This document shows, in pieces, positions 45,871 through 56,480 of a stretch of DNA of 64,000 bases; the first letter of the stretch is position 1; each line of letters begins with the position of its first letter. The stretch is taken from positions 10,209,882 to 10,273,881 of the forward strand of contig ML679961.1 in assembly GCA_007922225.1 (NCBI GenBank), given 5' to 3'. Origin of the DNA: Emydura subglobosa. Lineage: Eukaryota > Chordata > Testudines > Chelidae. Below the pieces are notes generated by a model, which was given only the letters and a program-made list of their open reading frames with translations, was not told where the DNA came from and did not search any database. Position numbers and translations under genes: made by a program.

Positions 45871-46925
45871 GAAATAGGCAAACAAACAAGGGGGGGTGAA
45901 CAAGGTAGCTGTGAAACCAACACATTTAGCAAGGTGAGCTGCCAAGCAACTCCTGCTCATTGCGTAGCCATAACCAGTGCTGTGTAAGTGCCACCGCACA
46001 GATGAGTTCCACAGAAGGATTGAAGGAGGTCGGTGTAGTGGTTTGGTGGATTTCTTTTGCTTGGAGCTTCACTTAGAACATGGCCCCGTGTTCTGCATTT
46101 TGTCTGCTCTCGTGTTTTATGCGACTTGCGGGGGATGGCATGGGGAGACAGTGGACACGTTGTCCTATCTAGAACGCTTTAAAACAGAGATCACCTCCTG
46201 CACTGCCTTGGTCCAGAAGCTTGAGGGAACTTTCTGGGGTGCAGGAGGCAAATATTCTACAAATCTCAGTACTGGCCCTGGGATTCGCTCCAGCAGAATA
46301 TTGGGCAGCAGTCTGGGGCCGAGGGCAGCTTACACATCTCACTGAGTCAGAGCTGAATACAGTTGGCCATCTCGTTAGTGGTTGCCGGAGTCACACATTA
46401 GCACCTAATTTCTGTGTTGGCTCAGAGTTCCTCCATAATGTTTGAGATGCCGTCACCCTTAAAACTGCATGGAGGGCTGTGCTGATGATGACAACCTGCT
46501 GCACACCAGGCAGACGATGGTTCTAACAGGTGCAAATAAGCAGTGCATGCTGCCCTCAAGAAGATGTGCACACCTACAGAAGAAAAGACCTACACCCGGA
46601 GTTCCTGTGGACTTGCCTTAACTGGCTACAACATCCCTGTCACGCTGGCTGGATTAGGGGGGCCCTTGAGGTGTATTCAGGAGCTCTGATTACCCCCTCT
46701 ACACCAATGTCGCGTTGGGGGTGTCATGCTGGCTTGATTGGGGGGGGACATTTATTATATTATTTAACATCAGTATGTCAAAATCATCATAATTCATCTA
46801 AGATATGCTGTATCAGGTACTGCTAGAAAGTCTAGAATGTGCTAAGTAAGATGATGATGTTTATGTTCATGTGTTATGTGTGTAATGGAAGTTATGGATA
46901 TGGTCGATATATCTGTATTTCAAAT
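45871..46925. other. Intergenic sequence, nothing recognised
   Basis: No gene. Frames at 45977-46345 and 46530-46826 have no recognisable domain. Confidence 0.4.
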
Positions 46926-47784
46926 TGTGCCGTGTCTGGGTGACACCCCAGACAGGATGGCTGCAGCACTAGCATGCTTAATGGCCCATTAAGGAAATTC
47001 ACAGGTACAATGGGCCCAGGGGGAGAAGCCAGGGATATAGCTGATGAGTCGCCAGGACTTACTCATATGACTCTGGACTCCATCTTATTCCTGTAAATTT
47101 CCACAAGCAGCATGGCAAAGACCAAAGGACATAAAAGGCAACTGCATGACATCCATTTTGTCTTTAGTCATCAGTCTTCACCTATCTCTGGATCAACTCT
47201 TCTACAACTGAACTAAAGCTGTGAAACAAAGGACTGAGACGCATCCAGGTACTGGATGTACACCAGAGGAATTATACAAGCCTGCAAACTCCTCAATTCT
47301 ACTAGAAACCTGATATATATGGACTTCCAAACCAATTGTATGTATGTGATTGCTTTAATCCTTTAACACTTCACTTATAGTTTTTCTTTCCTTTTATAAT
47401 AAACCTTTAGTTTTAGTTACTAAAGGATTGGCTGGCAGCGTGGTATTTTGGGTAAGATCTAAACTTATATTGATCTGGTACTGTGGCTGACCCTTTGGGG
47501 TCAGGAGAACCTTTTTGGTAAAGAGCATAGAGTTTAAATAACTGGTCTCTTTACTGGACCTAGTGGCTGATTGGGAGCCAGACTGAAATGCAGTAAAGGG
47601 GGCTGTGTGTATTTTGTTTTGGCTTCTTGATAACCAGTGTGGGGAATCAGAAGCACTGTTTGTGGCTGGTTGGGAAGTCTGACTTCAGTGTCACCCACCA
47701 GTGCTGGGAGAATCTGCTCCCCTTTTACAGCCTGCCCTGACCTTGGCATTCTCAGGTGGCTGCCCTAGGCACGGACCGGTCACA
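46926..47784 (+). mobile_element. Probable solo LTR of a retrovirus-like element
   Basis: The unit runs from TGTGCCGTGTCTGGGTGACA to CGGACCGGTCACA (about 859 bp), with short inverted TGTG...CACA ends. ATAAAAGG at 47131 can be a TATA box, and AATAAA at 47398 (context TTTATAATAAACCTTTAG) a poly(A) signal about 270 bp downstream, the U3-R-U5 spacing expected of an LTR. No gag, pol or env sequence follows. No convincing target-site duplication was found, so the exact ends are uncertain. Frames inside are by-products. Confidence 0.6.
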
Positions 47785-49167
47785 ATCCCTTGCGGTGGCC
47801 ATTCACATCCAGGGCTGCTGGTCCGGTTCCAATCTCAGACAAACGATGGAACATCCGGGCCAAGAGCTACATCCTTGCAAAGTGGCAGCAGCTCTGGGCT
47901 AGCGAGACAGGCGCGCTGGCGAACATCAGAAGCCCCCGTTTACACCCACCGGTTTGCGACGTGATGCAGATCCTGGACTAGGTTTAACAGGTTGCTGACT
48001 GGACCAGCCGGAGTGGCTGCCACAATGCAGAAACTTGGCCTAGCCCGATCTTCTTCCCAGTGTGACTGTGAGGCAGCGGCAGCGCAAACGGTTAAAGGCG
48101 TGTCGGAGCAGCACCCAAGTGGAAGGTTGGAGGGTGGATTGCAACACTTTGCTACCCTTGGTGCACCAGTTAGATCGTTGAATAGTCTAGATATCGACTT
48201 GACACACACGTAAGAAGGGGACTGGGTGCTTCTCCCATGCCGAAAAGGCAACATGGGAGAAAACACAAAGGTGGTTTGATAGAAAGCCAGACGAGTTGAT
48301 GTTGAAAGGTGGACATCGCCGGTGGCGTGGAGGCAGGTGTCAGCTGTCCAGTATCCTAGTGCATGGGGCTATGCGATGGAGGTCCTGTAAGGCGAAGGAC
48401 AAGTGGTTTGTGATTGATGCAGTGGGAAAGTGGAGGGATGCAAAGAGGGTGATGGTGCGGGTGGAACAATGAGCCAAACAGCATTTTGAATGGGCTGGAG
48501 TCGGTCAGATTAGACGTGTCAAAGCTGGAGAGCTGACGGTTGCAGTATCAAAATAATGAGCTGAGGAGGGCGACGGTAATGGATCCACTGGCGTTCGGTA
48601 ATGCTCCCGGCCAGAGCATTGGAGTGCAAGTGAATTTTGAGATGATAAAAGTGTAATAATAAAAAAAACCTGTGTTAAATTCAGGCCAAGCAATTGTTCT
48701 TATGGTGTGAGTTGTGACTGGAGAATCATGGACCGTATTGGCTAGTGTAGAGCAAGTGGAAAGGAAAGCGTTTGATCGGACAATAACGAGAAGTGTGGAA
48801 AAGGTGCTCACGGAGAGCACCCAACCCTCCTTCCCTTGAAGTCGAGGGTAAAACTTTCAGTGGCATCAGGATTGGTCCCAGAGACCCTGCAATGAAAAGA
48901 TTCTGTGGTATGTCATATGGGTTCAGAAGGCTGAGGAGAGATTTAAAGAAACAAGCGCCCTCGTCTCCCACCGAAGTCAGTGGGAGAAGCACGTTGCAGG
49001 ACTGAGCGCTAGAGGAACCTGACAGGAATCTTCCCTCCCTGGCGGGGTGAGTTGTTACAGCAAATCAATCAGGAAGCCACTTTTCAAAGGGGATATATGA
49101 GAAGGCACGTGGCTCTGACATCTGCTACAAGCTCGTACAGCACCTTCTATCTTCATTGATCCAAAAT
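47785..49167. other. Intergenic sequence, unassigned
   Basis: No gene recognised. About 48250-48560 (GGAGGCAGGTGTCAGCTGTC, then AGCATTTTGAATGGGCTGGA) looks like part of a dispersed repeat, but I could not place it in a family. Short frames on both strands lack domains. Confidence 0.35.
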
Positions 49168-50640
49168 TCATAGAGTTTAAGGCCAGAAGGGACCATCAGG
49201 TCATGTAGTTCCAGCTCCTGTATGTCACAGGCCGTGACATTTCACCATCACTCCTTTATGGAGCCCAGTCACGTGTTTGAGTCCAGCACATCTTCCAGAA
49301 AGACGTCCAGTCTTGATCTGAAGATGTCAAACGACGGAGAATCCACCACATCCCTAGGTTGTTTGTTCTCACAGTCGATCACCCTCACTGTCAAACATTG
49401 TGTCTAATTTGAATTTGTCTGGGCTTCAGCTGCCAGCCACCACTTCTTGTTCTGATTAAAGAGCCCTCGAGTGCCAGGTGTTTCCTCCCCTTGACATGTT
49501 TAGAGACTCCATGATCGAGGCTACCCTCGACCTTCTTTTTGAGAAGCTATACAGATTGAGCTCTTTAAATTGCTCACCGTCAGGCATTTTCCCCAGCCCT
49601 TGAATCCCTTTTATGGCTCTTTTCTGCACCCTCTGCAATTTGTGAGTGTTCTTTTAAAATGCAGACCCCATAAGTGGACACAGCATTCCAGTATCGAGCT
49701 CCTCAATGCTGTATACAAAGGTAAAATCACCGCCCCAGCTTATACATCCAGAAAGCCCATGAACCCTTTTTTCCACAGCATTGCACTGGAAACTGATATT
49801 GAGTCACTTGTGCTCTATCACCTCTACATCCTTTTCAGAGCTGCTGTATTCCAAGATTCTGTAGATTATAGCCCATTCCTTCTTCCTTCATATATAACTT
49901 TTGCCTTTGGCTTCTTTAAAGTAAGTTTTCTTTGAATGGGCCCCCACTTACCCATTAATCCAGATCACTTTGTCTGACTGCCCTGCCATCATTATTTACT
50001 GCTCTACTAATCTTTGTGCCCTCCACATTTTATAAGCAGTGATTTTATATTTACTTTCATATCACTGATGGATCTAGTACTGATCCCTGCCAAAACACAC
50101 TAGAAATTCCCCATTTGATGGTCTTTCCCCATTGACACCTATTTTTTTAGATCTGTCGGTTAGCCAGATCTTCCCCCGTTGAACGTGTCTCTGACTGGTA
50201 TTGTGTAGTACTAATTTTTTAATCAGAATGTTGTCTGGTACTAAGATTCCTTACAAAAGTCTATTAAATCTATGTAGCTATTTTTATCAACCAAACTTAT
50301 CTCAAAGAATGAAATCAGGTTTGTTTGACAGGACTATTTTCCATAAAACCATATTAACTGGCAGTATTTGCATTCTTGTCCTTTACTTCTTTATTAATTG
50401 CATCTCGCATGAGCTTTTCTGTTGTTTTGTCCTGCATTGATATCGGTATAACTGGCCTATAGTTCCCTGGGTCATCCCACTTGCCCTTTTTAAATATTGG
50501 CACATCATTAGCACTCTTCCAGTCTTTTGGAATTTTCCTGGTCTTCCAGAATTTATTAAAAATGAATATCAATGCACCATAAATCTCCTCGGCCAACTCT
50601 TTTAGGACTCTTGGATGCAGATTATTGGTGCCTGATTATT
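49168..50640 (-). mobile_element. Old CR1 LINE, minus strand
   Basis: The 3' end (plus strand AATTCATAGAGTTTAAGGCC, then AGAAGGGACCATCAGGTCAT) belongs to a different CR1 subfamily from the one at 22526. The frame at 49456-49638 reads LQRVQKRAIKGIQGLGK-type tail; the frame at 50354-50596 reads AEEIYGALIFIFNKFWKTRK, then PIFKKGKWDDPGNYRPV, the start of the reverse-transcriptase domain. The stretch between is full of stops. It spans nearly 1.5 kb, including the 3' end. Confidence 0.85.
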
Positions 50641-50649
50641 TATCTGAGC

Positions 50650-50805
50650 ATCTCAAAGGACTGTGCAGACAATTTCAGTCTTGAGATGCCCCCATTTACC
50701 AGTAGGGAAACCAAAGTGCAGAAAGGTTAAAATGACCTGCCCAAGTTCATATAGCTGTCATTGGCAGAATCAGGAATAGAGCCCTGTGCTAGTGTCTTGC
50801 CTTCA
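50650..50805 (+). mobile_element. MIR/CORE-type SINE fragment
   Basis: CCATTTACCAGTAGGGAAAC, then CAAAGTGCAGAAAGGTTAAA, ATGACCTGCCCAAGTTCATA and GAATCAGGAATAGAGCCCTG follow the MIR order 'gaggaaac-tgaggcacagag-aggttaagtaacttgcccaaggtca-gccgggattcgaaccc'. Confidence 0.65.
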
Positions 50806-50854
50806 CTCTTAAGGCCCAATCTTGCAAAGATTTGAGCATGCCTTAAGGAAGTGT

Positions 50855-51719
50855 GGGGGGGTGGTAGGTATGCTGGAGGACAGGGATAGGATATAGTGTA
50901 ACCTAGACAAATTGGAAGATTGGGCCAAAAGAAATCTGATGAGGTTCAACAAGGACAAGTGCAGAGTCCTGCACTTAGGACAGAATAATCCCATGCACGT
51001 CTACAGTCTGGGGACCGACAGGCTAGGCAGCAGTTCTGCAGAAAAGTACCTGGGGGTTACAGTGGACAAGAAGCTGGATATGAGTCAGCAGTGTGCCCTT
51101 ATTGCCAAGGCTAACGGCATACTGGGCTGCATTAGTAGGAGCATTACCAGCAGATCGAGGGAAGTGATCATTCCCCTCTAGTCTGCATTGGTGAGGCCGT
51201 ATTTGGAGTATTGTGTCCAGTTTTGGGCCCCCCACTACAAAAAGGATGTGGACAAATTGGAAAGAGTCCAGTGGAGGGCAACACAAATCATTGGGGGGCT
51301 GGAGCACAGGACATATGAGCAGAGGGTGAGGGAACTGGGCTTGTTTAGTCTGCAGAAGAGAAGAATGAGGGGGGATTTGATAGCAGCCTTTAACTACCTG
51401 AAAGGGGGTTCCAGGGAGGATGGAGCTAGGCTGTTCTCAGTGGTGGCAGATGACAGAACAAGGAGCAACGGTCTCAAGTTGCAGGGCGGGAGGTCTAGGT
51501 TGGACATTAGGAAAAAGGTTTTCACTAGGAGGGTGGTGAAGCACTGGAATGGGTTACCTAGGGAGGTGGTGGAATCTCCATCTTTAGAGGTTTTTAAGGT
51601 GCGGCTTGACAAAGCCGTGGCTGGGATGATTTAGTTGGGGTTGGTCCTGCTTTGAGAAGGGGTTGGACTAGATACCTCCTGAGGTTCCCTTCCAACCCTA
51701 ATCTTCTATGATTCTATGT
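50855..51719 (+). mobile_element. CR1 LINE 3' part with one nonsense codon
   Basis: An in-frame reading from about 50880 to 51634 covers [37 protein letters not shown], then (after TAG at 51179-51181) [18 protein letters not shown] and [17 protein letters not shown]. The TAG replaces the conserved Tyr codon of PLYSALV. It ends at CTTCTATGATTCTATG (51704-51719), the CR1 terminal repeat. The element is strongly 5'-truncated, containing only the C-terminal part of ORF2. Confidence 0.95.
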
Positions 51720-51849
51720 GAGTAACTTTACTCAACCACATGTAGTCCCATCTAAGCCCCAGGAGTAAAGTTATAAGTGTTTGTGTGACTGGGGCTTTAA
51801 TCATTAGATCAGACTCTATTGTCCTGACAGTAATTCCAAGAATATTTTT

Positions 51850-52070
51850 CTATTTTAGGTATTTATGTGGCCCCATCACTGCAATATCTGACCACCTCAC
51901 AATCTTTAATATATTCACCCTCATGACTCCCCTGGGAGGTAGGGCATTGCTCTTATCCCCATTGCACAGATGGGCACAGAGAGGCCAAGTGATTTGCCCC
52001 AGGTCATACGTGATCTCTGGCAGAACTGGGTTCAAGTCCCTGCTCTATCTCTGAAGTACTTGGCTAGTGC
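51850..52070 (+). mobile_element. MIR/CORE-type SINE
   Basis: CCCTGGGAGGTAGGGCATTG, CTTATCCCCATTGCACAGAT, GGGCACAGAGAGGCCAAGTG, ATTTGCCCCAGGTCATACGT and GCAGAACTGGGTTCAAGTCC reproduce the MIR central region in order. The frame at 51785-52054 is a by-product. Confidence 0.75.
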
Positions 52071-52202
52071 CATAAGTACTGGGCCAATGCTCATAGAGCA
52101 TTCATATTTTAACTGAGAACTGCTTCACTTAATCAGATTTTCTCCAAACCTGGTACAATCTGCTCCCGTTTTTTCCTGCGATTACATCAGACGCACCCCT
52201 GT

Positions 52203-52406
52203 CTTTAGCACAGAGGTCCCCAAACTATGGCCCGCGGGCCGCATCTGGCCTGCTGACACATTTTGACCAGCCTGCTGAGTCTACTCCCCCCTCCTGGCCT
52301 CGCCTCTTTCCAACATGACGTGGGCCCAGCGCCCTGGCCAGGAGGAACCGCTCCAGCCCACCATAAGAACAAGACTGAGTGATGTTTGGGGACTTCTGCT
52401 TTAGCA
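52203..52406. mobile_element. hAT-type miniature element with perfect 8-bp target duplication
   Basis: The 188-bp element at 52211-52398 begins CAGAGGTCCCCAAAC and ends GTTTGGGGACTTCTG, inverted copies with one difference in 15. It is flanked on both sides by CTTTAGCA (52203-52210 and 52399-52406), identical 8/8. CAG...CTG ends plus 8-bp duplications define hAT-superfamily insertions. The interior (ATGGCCCGCGGGCCGCATCT) is non-coding. Confidence 0.9.
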
Positions 52407-53059
52407 GGTAGAGCTGCTGCTGTGAGACTAAGTAATCTGATCAAAGGTACGGCTTTTGGTTTTGGTTTTTCCTGGTGATTAACTTGTGTGCTAACACCAG
52501 TCCTACGTTCTTGATGCTAGTGAGCTCTCACTGTTTCAAGTTACATATCAATTTTATTAATCGGCTTATGTGAAGCATTTCATAGGCTACAAAGAGATGA
52601 AACAGAACCCTGGCAGAGACACTATAATTATTTTCATAGTTGTTATAATTTCAGAAGCTCCATGAAATAGTGACTGGTGCAGCAGCAGCTGGTTGGAATC
52701 TTTCTTGGTATTTTTCAAGATGTTCCAAATGAATTTAAGAAACAAATGATGTTAAAATTGCTCATCACAACTCCGTGGGTCAGCTTTTTGAGAGCTGCTA
52801 AAAAAAAAAAAAAGGTTGTTTCAGGGTTAACATAACTTTGACGTCAGTGAATATGTTCCAGGTGTATAGGTGGATTTTAAGGCGTGAAGAGAGCATTGTG
52901 AGAATCTCAGGTACATTTTTCCAATGTGCCTAAAGACGTCAGTGCTTACATCCCATTTTCAGAAATGTCTTAGGCCCCACAACTGCTGATTGAACGACAA
53001 TATAATTGAGAGTTATCTGGATCCAAGCCGCTCAAACATTTGCCATCCAAATTATTTCC
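52407..53059. other. Intergenic sequence, nothing recognised
   Basis: No gene; an A-run lies at about 52800-52813. Confidence 0.4.
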
Positions 53060-53220
53060 AGATCAAAAATTGTTTGGGACAAAACTAAATTTTTCACAAA
53101 AAGTATTTGCGTTTCGTAGAAAAATTCTGAAGTTCTAATTGAAGTTTTTTGGCTGGAAACCGAAAAATTTTGGCCATAAAATTGTAGTTTTTCCCTTTTT
53201 TTTTTTTTTTTGATGAAACA
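53060..53220. mobile_element. Diverged relative of the fold-back element at 44225
   Basis: CAAAAATTGTTTGGGACAAA, AAATTTTTCACAAAAAG and TGGCTGGAAACCGAAAAATT resemble the outer A/T-rich parts of the element at 44225-44590 (GGGACAAAAC, AAACGAAAATG). The hairpin itself is not preserved. Confidence 0.35.
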
Positions 53221-53224
53221 TCAA

Positions 53225-53520
53225 CATTTCTCCGCCCCCTGGAGTCACTGCCCACTCCACACGGACACAAGCCAGCACATCCGCTCTTTTAACAGACGTC
53301 CTGTGGCAAGACATTTGCAGGGTGGCCACGTGGTCTCCGTCCACATCTTCACCGCTCGCTCCAGCATCGCCCCGGCAGCAGCGGCAGATGCAGCCATTGA
53401 CCGAGCCATCCTACAGATTCCTACTTCCAGCGAGCCCCCGCTCCCACCTCCACGCTGAGTGCTGCTCGCTACGCGACCCACGTCTGGGATCCCCCTAGGG
53501 ACCGGCACTGGAAGAAGAAA
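53225..53520 (+). pseudogene. DIRS-type tyrosine recombinase C-terminus (third fragment)
   Basis: The frame at 53210-53458 contains RRPVARHLQGGHVVSVHIFTA, then SSIAPAAAADAAIDRAILQ, corresponding to the final part of the recombinase ('...WSSVHTFASHY', then '...AAFGRAVLQ'). HIF occupies the place of the conserved HTF motif. The frame then runs out before the terminal repeats. Only about 100 codons remain. Confidence 0.6.
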
Positions 53521-53760
53521 GGGAAGTTACCTGCTGTAACTGGAGATACTCTGAGAGGTGTGGTCCCTCTCTGGATTCAAACACCTCCCTCCCCCATCCC
53601 TTTGCTGAGGGCTCTGTGCCTGCCGGTCAGAGGGACCTGGAGGAGGCATCAACCCCCGGCACAGCCTCATAAGATCTCGGACACGGACACGGACACACAC
53701 ACATCCGGAGAGGGATCACACGTCTCCAAGAGCTTCCAGTTGCAGTAAGAAACCTCCCTT
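53521..53760 (+). repeat. Terminal repeats of the third DIRS-type element
   Basis: The arm at 53521-53575 (GGGAAGTTACCTGCTGTAAC, GGTGTGGTCCCTCTCTGGAT) and the reverse complement of 53705-53760 align well, roughly 80% by eye. Spacing is about 130 bp, shorter than in the other two. The arms carry GTGTGGTCCCT in place of GTGTTGCTCAT, so this is a different subfamily. The (GGACAC) repeat at 53680-53700 lies between the arms. Confidence 0.75.
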
Positions 53761-53883
53761 TTTCCACTGGAGAAGCCCTCCGAGGCTGTCTGTGCGATTG
53801 GGCCCCGCACACAACATAGGCGTCTTTCCCTGCATGACCCTTCTGCCAGAGAGAGTCGGCAGCAGCCAGGGCCAGGTTCTGGA

Positions 53884-54232
53884 TGTAGGGGCAGAGCCGT
53901 CCCTCGGGCACGGCGAATAGGGGTGACCACCCTGGGCCCTGCGCTTTGGGGGGCCCCATGCCCCGGCCAGGCCCTCCACAGAGGAGCTGCCCCGCCCCTG
54001 CTGTCGCTGACAGGAGGGGATGGTGGCAATGGGCCCACAGACTCCCAGTGGGGCGCTGCTGCCAATGGGGGGAGAGGGAGATGGCCCCCACAGATGCCAC
54101 CCCACAGGCCACTGCCGCCACCGGGGTGGGCAGTGGGGGAGAGCGGGAAGGGCCAACACTGTGTTGGGGGGGCCCACACAATGTCATTCGCACCAGGCCC
54201 CACACTCCACTAGGGACGGCCCTGTCTAGGGG
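53884..54232. mobile_element. hAT-type miniature element, GC-rich
   Basis: The element spans 53892-54224 (333 bp) from CAGAGCCGTCCCT to AGGGACGGCCCTG, inverted ends with one difference in 13. Flanks are TGTAGGGG (53884-53891) and TCTAGGGG (54225-54232), 7 of 8 identical. The GC-rich interior keeps several overlapping frames open on both strands (53627-54205, 53667-54203, 53923-54245); these are compositional, not genes. Confidence 0.8.
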
Positions 54233-55171
54233 TCCCTGTCAATGATACAACACCAAACCGGCTCCAGCCCCCACCCAGTCACCTGGGAAATCACACAGGG
54301 TCCCCTGGGCGCCCCCAAAAGGCAAAACCTCCCCTCCCACAAGCACCGAGTCTGGGCATAGAAAGTAAACCTTTGAATAACAGGATGGAAGGGAGACAGC
54401 AGCACAGGTTTGGGAACCAGTGCAAACAGAATTCGTGAACTCAATGAGCTGAACCCAGTGCAGAGCACGTGGGGCGTCCTTCAGTTCTCCCATCTCGCTT
54501 TCCCCTGTCCCACTGACTGTCATAGCCACAGTGTCCACCTCTCGGCTGGGGGGCTTAGCCAGTCCCCTTCTGCTGGCTCCTTACAGACGCAGGCTTGCCC
54601 GGTCCCCTCCACAGTCTCCTGCCGTCTGCGGGGCCCTGACCACTGCTGGCTCCCGCCACCTCCAGGCCCAACTGGGTCCTCTCTGCTGGTTGTCAGTCAA
54701 GGTTGCCTTATTCCTTTAGTGACCTCGGCTCTTCGTGAATTTCAGCTCCCGGGAAAACAGTCAGACGTGCACCATAGAGCTATAGATGGATGTTTGTGGC
54801 ATCCTGTACTAAAGGCTATGACTGTATACATGAGACATAGTCACGTAGCATTTCTCAAACTCAGCACAGTGCCACAAATCAGTAACTAGCTGTATCTAAC
54901 GGCCTAACCCCCCGGTTTCACCCAAATACTAGATCAAGAGTGTGTCCAGCAGGATGGGCTGAGCCAGTATTCATCTGGGATCATCCAGTGACTGTCATGA
55001 CCTTTACCTGCCTTGGAAGAATTGTCATCAACGTCGATGAAAGGTTGGATAATAAGGATGTCCACTGTTACAATAGATGAGTTATTCTATTTTTAAAGGA
55101 ATATCAAACCCTCATGCTTCAGGGTCCTTGCCAACTGACAGGGGATAGGAAGAAACTTCCCTCTGGGAAGG
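54233..55171. other. Intergenic sequence with a LINE 3'-UTR-like remnant
   Basis: About 55100-55170 (CCCTCATGCTTCAGGGTCCT, GGGATAGGAAGAAACTTCCC, TCTGGGAAGG) resembles a LINE-derived repeat I know from turtle sequence. The LTR at 55172 interrupts it. No gene seen between 54233 and 55100. Confidence 0.4.
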
Positions 55172-55982
55172 TGTCGCAAGGTAAGCCCTCCCCGTCACCC
55201 CCGACGGGGAACTTCAAGGGGGTAACGAGGGGAATGGGACGCCCCCTGTGAGTGCAGTTGACAAGACTGTCCCCTCGGTCCTGAGTCCTGCAGATCCAAG
55301 CCCAACTGGCTGGCTCCCATGACGGGTAACATGGACTACTGGTCAGAGCTAATAGTCACCCTTGGGTCAGGGAGGTACGGCCTAGTGGCCAGAGTCAATA
55401 GTCTCCCTCAGGTCAGGGCAGCGTGCTTTGGCAGTCTGTTGGGGTAGTGGGGCGCCCCCTTTGGGGGGGTGGCACCTGGAGTAGGGGGGCTCAGTCCCTC
55501 CCTGTTCCTCTGAGGCCCAACCCAGGCTCTATTGATGTCGGGGTAGCCCGACACCGAGTCAGCGGGGATCCTCCCAAAACACGCCGACCGGTGCCTCTCT
55601 CCACCGTACCAGCCCCTTTGACTACTTCCTACTCGGTTGGCACTGGGGTCATCCCTCGGGCCTCCGGGTTCCCCTTTTGTGGAGCCCCCTAGCGAAGGCG
55701 TCTTCTTGGGTGTCTGGCTCAGGGCAGCCAATGAAGGGTGGCCAGTCTCCGGCAAGGTCTCCTGAGTTCCTGGCTTCCACCATTGGGGGCTGAAGCGGCT
55801 CCTGGCTTTGCGGCTCCTGCATGCCTCCTCCCTCCTTGGTGGTCAGCCTAGAATGAGTTGGGCTGCTCCTTTTTATGCTAGGCCAGCAGTTGGAGCATGC
55901 CCAGCGGAGTCTGGGGGGCGGGACTTTTGTCAGCCCATAGAGTTGGCTTAACTCCAAGGCGGAGTAAGTCCACCCCGTCACA
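55172..55982 (-). mobile_element. Solo LTR, minus orientation
   Basis: The unit (about 811 bp) runs on the minus strand from TGTGACGGGGTGGACTTACT to ACCTTGCGACA. On that strand AGCATAAAAAGGAGCAGCCC (near 55870) gives a TATA box. Flanks are GAAGG (55167-55171) and GCAGG (55983-55987), 4 of 5 identical, as expected of a slightly mutated LTR target duplication. The host repeat is recognisable on the left side and may resume as GGTTATTT on the right. No internal retroviral or Gypsy genes are present. Frames inside are by-products. Confidence 0.6.
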
Positions 55983-56047
55983 GCAGGTTATTTCTTTATT
56001 ATTGTTGTTGTTATTATATATATATTTTTTGTTTTATTTGTTTTATC

Positions 56048-56480
56048 TTAGTGCTTGGGACCCCCCCAGTCATGGACCAGGACTCTGTTGTGCAAGGTGC
56101 TGTACAAACAGAACAAAAGGATGGTCCCTGGCCTTAAGGAGCATATGATCCTAGTATAAGACAAGAGACAACAGGAAGCTACAGGCAGGGAAGCTGAAGG
56201 AAACAATGAGTCAGTACTGGTCAGCGTGATCGGCAGTGGTGTCAGTGCACCGGGTTTTGAACCATTGCCAAGGTGTTTCTTGTAGGCATCATGGCGAAGG
56301 AGAGTTTTAAGGAGGGATTTGAAGGTGGACAATGAGGGGATGTTGTCCCAAGCGTGAGGGGGACAGCAAGTGCGAAGGGGCTGGTTTGAAACTGTTACAA
56401 GGGCACAATGGAGGCTGTTCATCAGGAGGTTTTTGTGCATCTTCCTCTGGGGCAGCTGGTGCTGGCCGCTGGGAGACATA
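56048..56480 (-). mobile_element. L2-like LINE 3' end including the ORF2 C-terminus
   Basis: The 3' tail (GTCATGGACCAGGACTCTGT, GCAAGGTGCTGTACAAACAG, GATGGTCCCTGGCCTTAAGG) is joined to a minus-strand frame reading HAWDNIPSLSTFKSLLKTLL then RHDAYKKHL. That corresponds to the 'WNSLP...PSLSTFKSLLKTHLF..AY' C-terminus of L2-type ORF2. The connection shows that the recurrent tails in this window are L2-derived. Confidence 0.75.

Noticed and set aside
53627..54245. Six overlapping frames on both strands (up to 192 codons)
   Set aside because: They span a DIRS terminal structure and a GC-rich hAT miniature element with target duplication; frames persist because of composition.
56048..56479. 143-codon minus-strand frame as a host gene
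   Set aside because: Its sequence is the C-terminus and 3' tail of an L2-like LINE.
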